The translations under genes and the position numbers were made by a program. The notes beneath the pieces were generated by a model. That model did no database searches. It worked only from the letters and a program-made list of their open reading frames with translations, and was not told where the DNA came from. A stretch of 64,000 nucleotides of DNA from Actinocatenispora thailandica (GTDB lineage: Bacteria; Actinomycetota; Actinomycetes; Mycobacteriales; Micromonosporaceae), in the NCBI RefSeq assembly GCF_016865425.1, contig NZ_AP023355.1, forward strand, positions 928,198 to 992,197. The letters run 5' to 3'. Shown piece after piece: positions 1 through 8,407 of the stretch. The number at the start of each line of letters is the position of its first letter. The stretch's first letter is position 1.

Positions 1-810
1 CTGCCGGCCGCCGGCCGGTTGGGCGTCTCCGACTCGGCCTGGGCGCTGCACCTGCTCGGGCTGCAGCGCACGGTGCCGGAGCTGCGCTGGGCCGGCCTGT
101 CGGAGGCGCTGCCGATGCTGCGCGCGGTCAAGGAACCGGCCGAGCTGGCCCGGCTGGCCGCCGCCGGCGCCGCCGCGGACGCCACGTACGAGCAGATTCT
201 CGGGGTGCGGTTCGCCGGTCGGCGGGAGCGCGACGTCGCCGCCGACCTGGCCGCCGGGCTGCGCGCGCACGGCCACGAGCAGGTCGACTTCACGATCGTC
301 GGGTCCGGCCCGAACGGTGCGAGCCCGCATCACGAACCGACCGACCGGGTCATCGCCGAGGGCGACACCGTGGTGCTCGACTTCGGCGGGCTGCGCGACG
401 GGTACGGCTCGGACACCACCCGCACGGTGCACGTCGGTGAGCCGGGCGCGGAGGTCCGCGAGGTGCACGAGGTGGTACGGGCGGCGCAGCAGGCGGCGTT
501 CGACGCGGTGGCGCCGGGCGTACCGTGCGAGTACCTGGACGAGGTCGCCCGCCGGGTGATCGCCGAAGCCGGGTACGCGGAGCACTTCATCCACCGCACC
601 GGGCACGGCATCGGGACGACCACGCACGAGCCGCCGTACCTCGTGACCGGGGAGAAGCAGCCGCTGGTGCCGGGGATGTGCTTCTCCATCGAGCCGGGCA
701 TCTACCTGCCGGGCCGGTTCGGGGTGCGGATCGAGGACATCGTCACGGTCACCGAGTCCGGCGGGCGCCGGTTCAACGACACCAGCCGCGCCCTCCAGGT
801 CGTGCGCTGA
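1..810 (+). CDS. M24 metallopeptidase, Xaa-Pro aminopeptidase-like (5' end outside window)
   Basis: Cytosolic dinuclear-metal peptidase of the pita-bread (M24) fold that would remove N-terminal residues from peptides with proline at position 2. The reading frame is open to the first base, so the N-terminal creatinase-like domain is largely missing; what remains is most of the catalytic domain. All five metal ligands are visible in order: Asp in LDFGG, Asp in GSDTTRT, His in GHGIGTTTHEPP, Glu in SIEPGIY and Glu in RIEDIV. A TTG at 19 could be taken as a start but the sequence before it continues the same frame, so truncation by the window edge is more likely. The paralogue at 7604-8380 is a true methionine aminopeptidase; the longer family-typical spacing here favours the Xaa-Pro (pepP/pepQ-like) group. 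Substrate is inferred from family only. Confidence 0.85.
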   Translation: MPAAGRLGVSDSAWALHLLGLQRTVPELRWAGLSEALPMLRAVKEPAELARLAAAGAAADATYEQILGVRFAGRRERDVAADLAAGLRAHGHEQVDFTIVGSGPNGASPHHEPTDRVIAEGDTVVLDFGGLRDGYGSDTTRTVHVGEPGAEVREVHEVVRAAQQAAFDAVAPGVPCEYLDEVARRVIAEAGYAEHFIHRTGHGIGTTTHEPPYLVTGEKQPLVPGMCFSIEPGIYLPGRFGVRIEDIVTVTESGGRRFNDTSRALQVVR

Positions 811-812
811 GG

Positions 813-843
813 TTGACTTCAACCGCGCTCGAAGTCGTACGGT
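813..843 (+). promoter_or_regulatory. Promoter of the PPOX gene, leaderless
   Basis: A -35 TTGACT (813-818) and -10 TACGGT (838-843) are separated by 19 bases; the ATG follows the -10 by 6 bases, so the transcript probably starts at or next to the start codon with no room for a ribosome binding site. Confidence 0.5.
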
Positions 844-849
844 CCGGGG

Positions 850-1290
850 ATGGGTGACGAGATCTTCACCGCCGCGGAGCGGACGTACCTGGAAAGCCAG
901 CGGTTGGCGCGGCTGGCCACGATCGGCCCGGACGGTGGTCCGCAGGTCAGGCCGGTCGGGTTCGTGTTCGACGCCGACGCCGGCACCGTCGACATCGGCG
1001 GGCCCCGGTTGACCGCCAGCCGCAAGTACCGCAACGTCGAGGCGAACCCGCTGGTGTCGCTGGTGGTCGACGACATGACGCCGGACGAGCCGGGCGCGGT
1101 GAAGCCCGGCTGGGGGCGCGGTGTCGAGATCCGCGGCCGGGCCGAGACGCTGACGCTGGCGGAGCCGCCGATGGCGCCCGGGTTCTTCGCCAACGAGGTG
1201 ATCCGGATCCATCCGGTCCGGATCATCAGCTGGCACCTCGACCCGGACCACCTCGACGACGCCCGCACGGTGGGCGAGGCGCCGGCGTGA
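850..1290 (+). CDS. PPOX-class F420-dependent oxidoreductase family protein
   Basis: A 146-residue split-barrel flavin/deazaflavin-binding protein. The N-terminal half carries the family pattern ARLATIGPDGGPQVRPVGF, followed by a conserved segment around SRKYRNVEANP and a C-terminal IRIHPVRIISWHL that resembles the MSMEG_5819 subgroup of PPOX proteins. Members of this family bind F420 and reduce various small molecules; the physiological substrate here is unknown. It follows the peptidase by 39 bases but has its own promoter (TTGACT/TACGGT), and no Shine-Dalgarno is visible, consistent with leaderless translation. No sign of truncation. Confidence 0.8.
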   Translation: MGDEIFTAAERTYLESQRLARLATIGPDGGPQVRPVGFVFDADAGTVDIGGPRLTASRKYRNVEANPLVSLVVDDMTPDEPGAVKPGWGRGVEIRGRAETLTLAEPPMAPGFFANEVIRIHPVRIISWHLDPDHLDDARTVGEAPA

Positions 1291-1338
1291 CCCGGCGCCG
1301 ACCGGGCGCCGACCGCCGACCGGGGCGCGCTGGCCGCA

Positions 1339-2016
1339 TCACTGGTCGTCGCTGCGCGTCGTGACCTCCCGGACCGGGGGGAGCCGGTTGTCGGTGGCCG
1401 ATGCCGGCGCCAGCCGGGTGACGGCGGTGGGCATCGGGCCGACCGTGAAGACCCGGGCGAACGAGCCGACGGTGAGTGCCGCGAAGGACGCCGTGGACGG
1501 CACCCGCTCGGGGAGTGCAACGGTGTGCGACCCGGCGGGACGGCGTTCGTCGAGCACTCGCATCGACGCGCTCCGCGGCTCCGGCGGTACGACGGAGGTG
1601 AGCCACCACGCCGCCACGGTGACGTGGGCCGGCTCGCGGAGGGTGAACCGCACCGTGCGCTGGTCCGGGTCGTAACCGACCGCACCGATGGCCGGTGGCT
1701 CGGTCGTGGTGGCGGCCTGCACCTGCGCGCTGATGAGGCCGGGGATGCCGGCGAGTCCCTGGACGAAGACCACCCGCGGGTTGCGGTCGCGAACGGTCGC
1801 CCGCAGCTGTTCCTTCGTCTCGGCGGGAACCATGCCGCCGAAGACGAGCACGTCGAGGGCGCTGACGTCGTAGTCGTCGACGACCTGGCCGAACCGGTTG
1901 GTCGCGTCGGCGGAGTACCCGTTGGCCCGCAGCAGGTCGACGGTGTCGGTGAGGACCTGTGGGCTGCGGCCGACGACGAGTACGCGTCCGGGTCGGTTCT
2001 CGGGTTCGGTGCGCAT
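1339..2016 (-). CDS. Unrecognised protein with a receiver-like N-terminal fold
   Basis: A 225-residue protein that I do not recognise. The first ~95 residues look like a Rossmann or receiver-type alpha/beta fold: RVLVVGRSPQVL, then a strand LDVLVFGGMVP and a strand RVVFVQGLAG; the phospho-acceptor set of true response regulators is not complete. The C-terminal half is beta-rich (TVRFTLREPAHVTVAAWWL, FARVFTVGPMP). The ATG at 2016 was chosen because GAGGAG lies just upstream; the frame is open further but runs through the divergent promoter. It is transcribed away from the MarR gene across a perfect inverted repeat, so it is probably the regulated partner of that repressor. Confidence 0.6.
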   Translation of the reverse strand: MRTEPENRPGRVLVVGRSPQVLTDTVDLLRANGYSADATNRFGQVVDDYDVSALDVLVFGGMVPAETKEQLRATVRDRNPRVVFVQGLAGIPGLISAQVQAATTTEPPAIGAVGYDPDQRTVRFTLREPAHVTVAAWWLTSVVPPEPRSASMRVLDERRPAGSHTVALPERVPSTASFAALTVGSFARVFTVGPMPTAVTRLAPASATDNRLPPVREVTTRSDDQ

Positions 2017-2044
2017 GGTCGGCTCTCCTCGCTGGCCGGCAAAA

Positions 2045-2063
2045 ATGTTGGTAACACCAACAT
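2045..2063. promoter_or_regulatory. Inverted-repeat operator between divergent genes (MarR site)
   Basis: ATGTTGGTAACACCAACAT is an inverted repeat with 8-bp arms and a 3-bp centre. A further TGTTGG half-site lies at about 2070. It sits between the hypothetical gene (minus) and the MarR gene (plus), the usual place for a MarR-family autoregulatory operator. Confidence 0.6.
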
Positions 2064-2103
2064 AGCTAGTGTTGGCTAGACCCACAATTGTTAGGCTCGG
2101 TGG

Positions 2104-2565
2104 GTGCCTCCGCAGCATCGCGACACCGACCGGGTACCGAGTCGGCTGGAAGGTCGGGCGACCTGGCTGGTCAGCCGGGCGTACGCGCGCTCGTCCGGGC
2201 TGCTCCACGCCGGCTTCGAGGCCGGCGGCGCCGGGCTGCGCAGCTACCACTACCGGCTGCTCGCCGCGCTGCACGAGTGGGGGCCGGCGAGTCAGGCGCA
2301 ACTCGGCCGGCAGACCGGCATCGATCGCAGCGACGTGACCGCGGCCCTGGCCGAACTGGAGACCCGCGACCTCGTCGAGCGGTCCGCCGACCCCGATCAC
2401 GGGCGCCGCAAGATCGTCACGATCACGGCGGCCGGCGCCGACCGGCTGCGCGAGCTGGACCGGATCGTGGACGGCGTCCAGGACGACTTCCTCGCGCCCC
2501 TGACCGTCGCCGAGCGGCGCCGGCTGGTCGCCCTGCTCTCCCGGCTGGTCGACGCACCGCGCTGA
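2104..2565 (+). CDS. MarR-family transcriptional regulator
   Basis: A 153-residue winged-helix regulator. The HTH lies around residues 60-90 (SQAQLGRQTGIDRSDVTAAL) followed by the wing with DPDHGRRKIVTIT, both typical of MarR proteins, and terminal helices for dimerisation. The GTG start at 2104 follows a -10 like TAGGCT (2092-2097) by 6 bases, so the mRNA is probably leaderless. It likely binds the inverted repeat at 2045-2063 and controls itself and the divergent gene; the ligand is unknown. It converges on the sigma factor gene with a shared terminator. Confidence 0.85.
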   Translation: MPPQHRDTDRVPSRLEGRATWLVSRAYARSSGLLHAGFEAGGAGLRSYHYRLLAALHEWGPASQAQLGRQTGIDRSDVTAALAELETRDLVERSADPDHGRRKIVTITAAGADRLRELDRIVDGVQDDFLAPLTVAERRRLVALLSRLVDAPR

Positions 2566-2590
2566 TCCCGGCCGGCCGTGGCGGGATCAG
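2562..2590. terminator. Bidirectional terminator between MarR and sigma factor genes
   Basis: CTGATCCCG pairs perfectly with CGGGATCAG across an 11-base loop. The hairpin overlaps the stop codons of both convergent genes. Confidence 0.6.
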
Positions 2591-3600
2591 CCGGGCGGCA
2601 GGCCGCGGCGCGGCGGCAGCGACCGTGGCAGCCCGAACGCGGGGAACACACCCTTCTCGAAGCGGGTCAGTGCGCAGATGCGGTCGCCGGCGAGGCCGAG
2701 CACGAACAGCCCGGTGCCGTGCCGCGTTCCGTCCGGGCCGTGCAGGTAGGCGCCGAACGCGGGCTGCCCGTTGGCCCGGGTCGGTACCAGCTCGAACCGC
2801 CGGCCGGCCCGGAACAGCAGGCCGCAGAACCGGCCCACCACGTCGCGACCCTGGTACTCCAGGGGCAGCGGCGGCATCGACATGAACACGTCGTCGGTGA
2901 GCAGTCCGACCAGCGCATTCAGGTCGGCCGACTCCCAGGCGGCGACGAACCGCGCCACCAGCGCGCGTTCGGTCGGCGCCGCCGGCGGTGGTTCCGCGCC
3001 CGCCTGCTGCCGCTCCCGCAGCCCGGACCGGGCCCGCTTGAGGGCGCTCTTCACCGCGTCGACGGTCGTGTCGAGCATGACCGCCACCTCGCCCGCCCGG
3101 AAGCCGAGCACGTCGCGCAGGACCAGGACCGCGAGCTGCCGCGGTGGCAACGTCTGCAGGGCGGTCACGAACGCGAGCGAGATCGCCTCGGCCTGCTCGA
3201 CCCGTACCTCCGGGCCGGGCGGCGCCGCGTCCGGGTCGGCGAGCAGCGCGTCCGGGAACGGCTCCAGCCAGACCACCTCGCCGAGCCGGGTCGGCTCGGG
3301 CGGTTCGACGTTCGGGATCTCCCAGCGGGCCGGCTTGCGACGGCCGGCGGCCCGGCGCGCGTTCAGGCACCGGTTGGTGGCGATCCGGTACAGCCAGGTG
3401 CGCAGCGAGGCCCGGCCCTCGAACCCGGCGAACCCGCGCCACGCGGCCAGCAGCGTGTCCTGCAGCGCATCCTCGGCGTCGTGGAACGAGCCGAGCATCC
3501 GGTAGCAGTGCACCTGCAGCTCCCGCCGGTACGGCTCGGTCAGGTCCCGGAACGCCTCCCCGTCGCCGGCCCGCGCCCGCGACATCAGTTCGGTCGACAT
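2587..3600 (-). CDS. ECF-type sigma-70 factor with C-terminal SnoaL-like domain
   Basis: A 337-residue extracytoplasmic-function type sigma factor. Region 2 begins near residue 8 (GDGEAFRDLTEPYRRELQVHCYRMLGS, AEDALQDTLLAAWRG), region 4 is around residues 140-195 (TLPPRQLAVLVLRD, SALKRARSGLRE). The last ~110 residues (ERALVARFVAAWESADLNALVGLL) form an NTF2/SnoaL-like domain, as in the sigma factors grouped near SigJ/SigG, where this domain replaces a separate anti-sigma factor in controlling activity (family knowledge). The ATG at 3600 gives the family-typical N-terminus MSTELMSRARAGDGEAF. It is divergent from a dihydrofolate-reductase-like gene 174 bases away that may be its target. Confidence 0.85.
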   Translation of the reverse strand: MSTELMSRARAGDGEAFRDLTEPYRRELQVHCYRMLGSFHDAEDALQDTLLAAWRGFAGFEGRASLRTWLYRIATNRCLNARRAAGRRKPARWEIPNVEPPEPTRLGEVVWLEPFPDALLADPDAAPPGPEVRVEQAEAISLAFVTALQTLPPRQLAVLVLRDVLGFRAGEVAVMLDTTVDAVKSALKRARSGLRERQQAGAEPPPAAPTERALVARFVAAWESADLNALVGLLTDDVFMSMPPLPLEYQGRDVVGRFCGLLFRAGRRFELVPTRANGQPAFGAYLHGPDGTRHGTGLFVLGLAGDRICALTRFEKGVFPAFGLPRSLPPRRGLPPG

Positions 3601-3773
3601 CGCACCCACCCCGATCGTCTCGCTGGTCCCGCCCTCCGCGGTAGGGACACCGTCGATCCCGGAAAGGGGGCGCCGGCCGGTTGTCGGTCTCGTCACGTCG
3701 GCGCGGCGCCACCTGCGCCGCGCCGCGGTGTCTACCCCGCTGACAGTCGAGCACGCGACCTTGGGAGTACACC

Positions 3774-4337
3774 ATGGCAAGGATCGTCATCAGCGAGAAC
3801 GTCTCGGTCGACGGCGTCGTCGAGGTCGGCGACGGCTTCGACCGCGGCGACTGGTACGGCCGGATCGGCGCGACCGACCGGGAGGCTTGGGCGAAGCTGG
3901 AGTACGACGAGGCGCTCGGCGCGGACGCCCTGCTGCTGGGCCGCCGGACCTACGAGTGGTTCGGCGCGCGGGGCTGGCCGTCCCGCTCCGGGGCCTGGGC
4001 GGACCGGTTGCGGGAGCTGCCGAAGTACGTCGTGGCCGGTGAGACCGATCTGGGCCGCTGGGCCAACTCGACGGTACTGACCGGTCCGGTCACCGAGGCG
4101 GTCACGGCACTGAAGCGCGAGGTGCGCGGCGAGATCGTGGTGTACGGCAGTGGCCGGCTGGCGCGCGCCCTGCTCGCAGCTGAGCTGGTCGACGAGCTGC
4201 GGCTGGTGACGTACCCGTTCGTGGTCGGCGCCGGCGAGCGGCTGTTCGGTGCGACCGACGCCGTGCGGTCGCTGGGCCTCGCCGACACCAGGACAGTGGG
4301 GGAGAACCTCGCCCTGCTCACCTACCGCCCGGCCTGA
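3774..4337 (+). CDS. Dihydrofolate reductase-family (RibD C-terminal fold) protein
   Basis: A 187-residue NADPH-binding reductase-like protein of the RibD_C/DHFR superfamily. It begins MARIVISENVSVDGV, has the cofactor-loop type segment DALLLGRRTYEWF near residues 60-75 and the GEIVVYGSGRLARALL segment near residue 120 that binds the pyrophosphate of NADPH in relatives. Proteins like this are common as stand-alone genes in actinomycetes; they are not housekeeping FolA and the substrate is unknown. GGGAG upstream supports the ATG. It is divergent from the sigma factor and terminates in a strong hairpin shared with the next gene. Confidence 0.8.
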   Translation: MARIVISENVSVDGVVEVGDGFDRGDWYGRIGATDREAWAKLEYDEALGADALLLGRRTYEWFGARGWPSRSGAWADRLRELPKYVVAGETDLGRWANSTVLTGPVTEAVTALKREVRGEIVVYGSGRLARALLAAELVDELRLVTYPFVVGAGERLFGATDAVRSLGLADTRTVGENLALLTYRPA

Positions 4338-4345
4338 CCTGCATC

Positions 4346-4373
4346 GACCGTCGGGGCCGCGGCCCCGACGGTC
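4346..4373. terminator. Bidirectional terminator, 13-bp perfect stem
   Basis: GACCGTCGGGGCC pairs with GGCCCCGACGGTC directly between the convergent DHFR-like and DUF4267-like genes, immediately adjoining the stop codon of the latter. Confidence 0.75.
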
Positions 4374-4745
4374 TCAGCTCAGCAGCAGGAGCAGGCCGCC
4401 CACGATGGCGAGGACGCCGGTACCGGCGTGCACCGCGTACGCGACGATCTTCGGGCCGCCGTGGCGCAGCACGGTCAGGCAGTCGGCGAAGGCGGCGACG
4501 CTGCCGGCGAGCAGGATCCAGCCGGCGACGGTGTGGGCGCCGAGGACGAGTGGCACGGCGATCATCAGGGCGCACGTGAGGTCTCGGTTGCCCTTGACCG
4601 ACAGGTAGGTTCCGGCGTCCCCGTGGGGGTCGGCGGGGACGCCGTACCCGGCGGCCGAGGCCCGCGGGGCGACGAGGAAGCGGATCGCGATCCACCCCAG
4701 GCCGGCGGAGATCACGGCAGCGATGACGGTACCGGCGATGGTCAT
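4374..4745 (-). CDS. Small membrane protein, DUF4267-like
   Basis: A 123-residue protein with about four hydrophobic segments (IAGTVIAAVISAGLGWIAIR; DLTCALMIAVPLVLGAH; VAGWILLAGSVAAFADCL; VLAIVGGLLLLLS) and a conserved central stretch ASAAGYGVPADPHGDAGTYL. It matches the pattern of DUF4267 proteins, which often accompany TetR regulators in actinomycetes; function unknown. The ATG at 4745 is preceded by GGAG; an in-frame start 48 bases further up would enter the operator region. Two copies of the same palindrome separate it from the divergent TetR gene. Confidence 0.7.
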   Translation of the reverse strand: MTIAGTVIAAVISAGLGWIAIRFLVAPRASAAGYGVPADPHGDAGTYLSVKGNRDLTCALMIAVPLVLGAHTVAGWILLAGSVAAFADCLTVLRHGGPKIVAYAVHAGTGVLAIVGGLLLLLS

Positions 4746-4786
4746 GACTTCTCCGAATCGTGCGGCCGGCTCGACCGGCCGAGAAT

Positions 4787-4799
4787 CTAGCAATGCTAG
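4787..4799. promoter_or_regulatory. TetR operator copy 1
   Basis: CTAGCAATGCTAG, an inverted repeat with 6-bp arms, present twice (again at 4837) with 50 bp between copies, one near each divergent gene. Confidence 0.6.
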
Positions 4800-4836
4800 G
4801 AATGTGGTCAGCGATAGAGTAGCACTGATTTTGAAA

Positions 4837-4849
4837 CTAGCAATGCTAG
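4837..4849. promoter_or_regulatory. TetR operator copy 2, overlapping the -10
   Basis: Second CTAGCAATGCTAG. Its right arm overlaps TAGGAT (4847-4852), a -10 hexamer placed 6 bases before the TetR start codon, so repressor binding would block its own leaderless promoter. Confidence 0.6.
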
Positions 4850-4858
4850 GATCGGCCC

Positions 4859-5434
4859 ATGAGCATCCAGTCCCGTCGCGAACGTGAACGCGCCGAGCGG
4901 CACCAGCTGATCGTCACCGCGGCCCGCGAGCTGGCCGAGGCCGAGGGCTGGGACGCGGTCACCACCCGCCGGCTCGCCGCCCGGATCGAGTACAGCCAGC
5001 CGGTGCTCTACAGCCACTTCCGCGGCAAGGAGGCGATCATGCGCGCCGCGGCGCTGGAGGGCATCGGGGAGCTGACCGACCGGCTCCGGGCGGCCCGCGA
5101 GGGCGCGGCCGACCCGGCGGCGGCGATGCGCGCCGTCGCGGCCGGCTACGTCGAGTTCGCCGAGCGGCAGCCCGCGCTCTACGCGGCGATGTTCACGCTC
5201 ACCAGCGACCTGTCGTTCGGCACCGAGCAGAGCCCGGCGACACTGCGCGCCGCGTTCGGCGAGTTCGCCGCGACGGTACGGCCGTTCGCCCGGCCGGGGG
5301 CGGACCTGGAGACGCTGACCGAGACGTTCTGGGCGGCGCTGCACGGCCTCGTCGCGCTCGACGACAGCCACCGGCTGCGCCCCGGCCGTACCGCCGAGCG
5401 GGTGGCCCTGCTCGTCGACCGCTTCCTGTGCTGA
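4859..5434 (+). CDS. TetR-family transcriptional regulator
   Basis: A 191-residue repressor. N-terminal HTH is clear (LIVTAARELAEAEGWDAVTTRRLAARIEYSQPVLYSHFRGKEAI, residues ~18-60), followed by an all-helical ligand domain with the WAALHGLVALDDSHRLRP motif typical of TetR_C-type proteins. The ATG lies 9 bases after the second CTAGCAATGCTAG palindrome, and no Shine-Dalgarno is present, pointing to a leaderless transcript. It should repress itself and the divergent DUF4267-like membrane gene; the inducer is not evident. Confidence 0.88.
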   Translation: MSIQSRRERERAERHQLIVTAARELAEAEGWDAVTTRRLAARIEYSQPVLYSHFRGKEAIMRAAALEGIGELTDRLRAAREGAADPAAAMRAVAAGYVEFAERQPALYAAMFTLTSDLSFGTEQSPATLRAAFGEFAATVRPFARPGADLETLTETFWAALHGLVALDDSHRLRPGRTAERVALLVDRFLC

Positions 5435-5461
5435 GACCGGCCCGTCCGGCCCCGGCCCCGC

Positions 5462-7363
5462 TCAGTCCTCGGCGAGCACGATGATGCTGTCGCCCGGCCG
5501 GACGGTCAGCGGCTCCGCCTTGTCGGGGTTGAGCACGATGCCGAACGCCGGCGCCTGGTGCGCCTGCGCCGCCACCCGGTAACCGATCGCAGACTCGCCC
5601 TTCGCGCGGGCCGCCTCCACCACCGTCTGGTAGTTGATCGGTACCCCGGGGCGGACGTACCGGCCGGCCGGCTTCAGGTAGATCTCGCAGCCGTCCGCAT
5701 CGAACAGGTCGTCGAACAGCCGGGCCAGGTGCGGGTTCTCCGACACCTGCGTCATCATCAGGGTCAGCAGCTTGTCGCTGACGATGAAGTCGTCGGCCTG
5801 GGTGACCTGCGCCAGCGCCCGGTTCCGGTCGTCGGCCATCTCGCTGACGATGGAGAACCGGTCGCCCAGCCGCTGCTCCATGTCGCGCAGCTGCAGCAGC
5901 GTCGCGAGGGTGCGCGAGTCTGCCAGCTGCGGATCGACGTCGTCGCCGCACAGCACGATGATGTGGTCGAAGTTCTGGATTCCCAACGACTCCAGCACCG
6001 CCCGGTCCGAGCTGTCCTCGGCCTTGAAATCGAGCAGCATGTTCTGCACGCTGAGCTTGCGCATCGACGGCTCGGCGTCCGGGTGGCTCGCCACCACGTG
6101 CGCCTCGGAGCCGGCGGACACGTACTGGTCGAGCTGGCGCAGCACGCCCTCGGCGCGGGCGTTCCAGCCCAGGATCAGGGTGCGTTCCCTGGTCGCGGGC
6201 GAGTTCGGGATCGCGGTGATCGCGGGGCCGTGCACCGGCGCCGGGCCGGTGGGCGACAGGATCACGGTGTCGTCGTCCGCCGAGATCGCGATGAGCCGGT
6301 CACCGGGCCGGATCGGCGTCCGGCTGTCCGGGTTGACGCCGATCCGGCCGTCGGCGCCGAGGATCCCGATGATCGACGAGGTGCGGTAGGCGTGCAGCGC
6401 GTCGGCGTAGGTGCGCCCGACGAGCGCCGGCTCCTCCTTCAGGTACACCTCGTCGCCGCCGAAGTCGAGCAGGTCGGTGTACACCACCGACAGCCCGGAC
6501 TGCCGGCAGGTCTGCACGATCAGCCGGGCCGCGATGTCGTTGGCGTCGATCAGGTACGCGTGCGGACCGCCGGCGAGTCGCGCCGCGGCGAGGTTCTTCG
6601 TCTCGCTGACGCAGCCGACGATCGGGCAGGGTCGGGTGCTGCCCTCCCGGGCCCGGTTGATGGCGAGCAGGGTACGGACCAGGTTGGCGTCCGGGTTCGA
6701 CTCCGCCAACGGCAGGATGATCACCGACTTCGCCTCGGCCGGGTTGACGATCATGATGTCGTCCGGATCCACCGGATCGCCGGTGCGGCAGACGATCCGC
6801 ATCCGGCCGACGTCGGGCACCTTGGCCCGGATCTCGTCCTCCATCTCGACCTTGTCCCGGTCGGCCAGGATCGCCACGCAGGACCGGCGCTGGTTCTCGT
6901 TCGCCTCGGCGAGCTCGGACAGCACCGTGAACACCTGGTCGGACCAGCCGAGCACCACGGTGTGCCCCTGCTCCAGCACGTCGGAGCGACCCTTGCGCAG
7001 GTCGCTGAGCTTCGCGTCCAGGCCGGTGGTGAGCACCCCGATGAACGCGGTGACGATCATGATCCCGCCGATCGTGATCAGGAACGCGATCGCGATGTAC
7101 CACCAGTGCCCGGTGTCGCCGGCCACCGTGCCCGGGTCCATGGCGTGCAGTACCGCCTGCCACAGCGCGGCGAGCAGCCCGCGCGGTTCGCCCTCCGCCG
7201 AGCCGGGGTGGACGAGCAGCTCCACCAGCCAGGCGAGCACGCCGCCGACGACCACCACGGCGAGGGAGGCGACGGCGAGCCAGCCGACCAGGGCCGGGGT
7301 GCCCCTGGACATCGTCCGGTCGAACCAGTACCGGATTCGTCGACGGAACGTGATGGCGGGCAC
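5462..7363 (-). CDS. CASTOR/POLLUX-like ion channel with RCK/TrkA-N domains
   Basis: A 633-residue membrane protein. Two N-terminal membrane helices (residues ~20-45 and ~80-115, the second AIAFLITIGGIMIVTAFIGVLTTGL) flank a pore-like loop, followed by a long cytosolic region with Rossmann-type RCK segments (HTVVLGWSDQVFTVLSEL; TLILGWNARAEGVLRQL) and TrkA-C-like segments (VRPGDSIIVLAED at the end). This is the domain order of CASTOR/POLLUX-related channels, which in plants pass cations across the nuclear envelope; bacterial members are uncharacterised cation channels. GTG at 7363 was chosen because GGGAG lies 5 bases upstream; another GTG at 7369 is possible. It converges with the TetR gene. 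Confidence 0.85.
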   Translation of the reverse strand: MPAITFRRRIRYWFDRTMSRGTPALVGWLAVASLAVVVVGGVLAWLVELLVHPGSAEGEPRGLLAALWQAVLHAMDPGTVAGDTGHWWYIAIAFLITIGGIMIVTAFIGVLTTGLDAKLSDLRKGRSDVLEQGHTVVLGWSDQVFTVLSELAEANENQRRSCVAILADRDKVEMEDEIRAKVPDVGRMRIVCRTGDPVDPDDIMIVNPAEAKSVIILPLAESNPDANLVRTLLAINRAREGSTRPCPIVGCVSETKNLAAARLAGGPHAYLIDANDIAARLIVQTCRQSGLSVVYTDLLDFGGDEVYLKEEPALVGRTYADALHAYRTSSIIGILGADGRIGVNPDSRTPIRPGDRLIAISADDDTVILSPTGPAPVHGPAITAIPNSPATRERTLILGWNARAEGVLRQLDQYVSAGSEAHVVASHPDAEPSMRKLSVQNMLLDFKAEDSSDRAVLESLGIQNFDHIIVLCGDDVDPQLADSRTLATLLQLRDMEQRLGDRFSIVSEMADDRNRALAQVTQADDFIVSDKLLTLMMTQVSENPHLARLFDDLFDADGCEIYLKPAGRYVRPGVPINYQTVVEAARAKGESAIGYRVAAQAHQAPAFGIVLNPDKAEPLTVRPGDSIIVLAED

Positions 7364-7603
7364 TGCCACTCCCGGGGTTCGGCGGGCGTCCCGCGCGGAT
7401 CCGCGGGGCCGGCACATCGTGTCGGCGACCGATGGTAGGCCGCCGCGCAAGCCCTCCTCGCGCCCGTGAGCTGCGGTTGGGGATGATCGCGCACCGTCGG
7501 GCGGCGGTCGCTGCCGGTGGCTGGGCCGCGTCCGGGCACTCCGAACCCGGCTGGCAATGCGGTCGCTGACAGTCATCAACGGCCGCTCGCGCCGGTGCCG
7601 CGG

Positions 7604-8380
7604 TCAGCGTCCGGTCGGCAGGGTGAGGATCTCGGCACCGTCGGCGGTGATGGCGATGGTGTGCTCGCTGTGCGCGGTCCGGCTGCCGGTGGCGCTGCGC
7701 AGCGTCCAGCCGTCCGCGTCGGTGACGAGCCGGGCGGTGTCGGCCATGATCCACGGCTCCAGCGCGAGCAGCAGGCCGGGGCGCAGCGGGTAGCCGCGGC
7801 CGGCGCGACCGGTGTTCGGGATGTGTGGGTCCTGGTGCATCGTCGAGCCGATGCCGTGCCCGCCGAACTCGGTGTTGATCGGGTAGCCGGCCGCGCTCAG
7901 GACCTCGCCGATGGCGTGCGAGAGGTCGCCGATGCGGGCGCCGGGGCGGGCGGCGGCGATGCCGGCGCGCAGCGCGCGCCGGGTGGTGTCGATCATCGCG
8001 ATGCTGTCCGGGTGCTGCGTGTCGCCCACGACGAAGCTGATGGCCGCATCGGCGGCGATGCCGTCCTTGGCGACGGCGAGGTCGAGGGTCAGCAGGTCGC
8101 CGTCGGCCAGCGGGCGGTCGTACGGCATGCCGTGCAGCACGGCGTCGTTGACCGAGGTGCAGATGTAGTGGCCGAACGGCCCGCGGCCGAAGGACGGCTC
8201 GTAGTCGACGTAGCAGGACTCCGCCCCGGCCTGGACGATCATCTCCCTGGTCCAGGTGTCGATGTCCAGCAGGTTGGTACCGACGGTGCTGCGCCTCTCG
8301 AGCGTCTGCAGGATGTCGGCGACCAGGGCGCCGGTGACCTTCGCCCGGGCCAGTTCGGTGTCGTTCAGGATCTCGATCAT
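7604..8380 (-). CDS. map: Type I methionine aminopeptidase
   Basis: A 258-residue peptidase that removes initiator methionine from nascent proteins. Metal ligands of M24A enzymes are all present: Asp in LLTLDLAV, Asp in AADAAISF, His in GHGIGSTMHQDP, Glu in LALEPWI and Glu in HSEHTIAI; the substrate-side motif HYICTSVNDAVLHGMP is intact. Divergent from an XRE regulator with an inverted repeat between them, which suggests it is a regulated accessory copy rather than the housekeeping map normally next to the ribosomal protein operon (inference). Confidence 0.9.
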   Translation of the reverse strand: MIEILNDTELARAKVTGALVADILQTLERRSTVGTNLLDIDTWTREMIVQAGAESCYVDYEPSFGRGPFGHYICTSVNDAVLHGMPYDRPLADGDLLTLDLAVAKDGIAADAAISFVVGDTQHPDSIAMIDTTRRALRAGIAAARPGARIGDLSHAIGEVLSAAGYPINTEFGGHGIGSTMHQDPHIPNTGRAGRGYPLRPGLLLALEPWIMADTARLVTDADGWTLRSATGSRTAHSEHTIAITADGAEILTLPTGR

Positions 8381-8407
8381 GCCGTACCTTCCCGGTCCCC
8401 AATAACT

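Noticed and set aside
5558-7438. Plus-strand open frame opposite the ion channel
   Set aside because: Antisense shadow of a gene with clear membrane and RCK segments.
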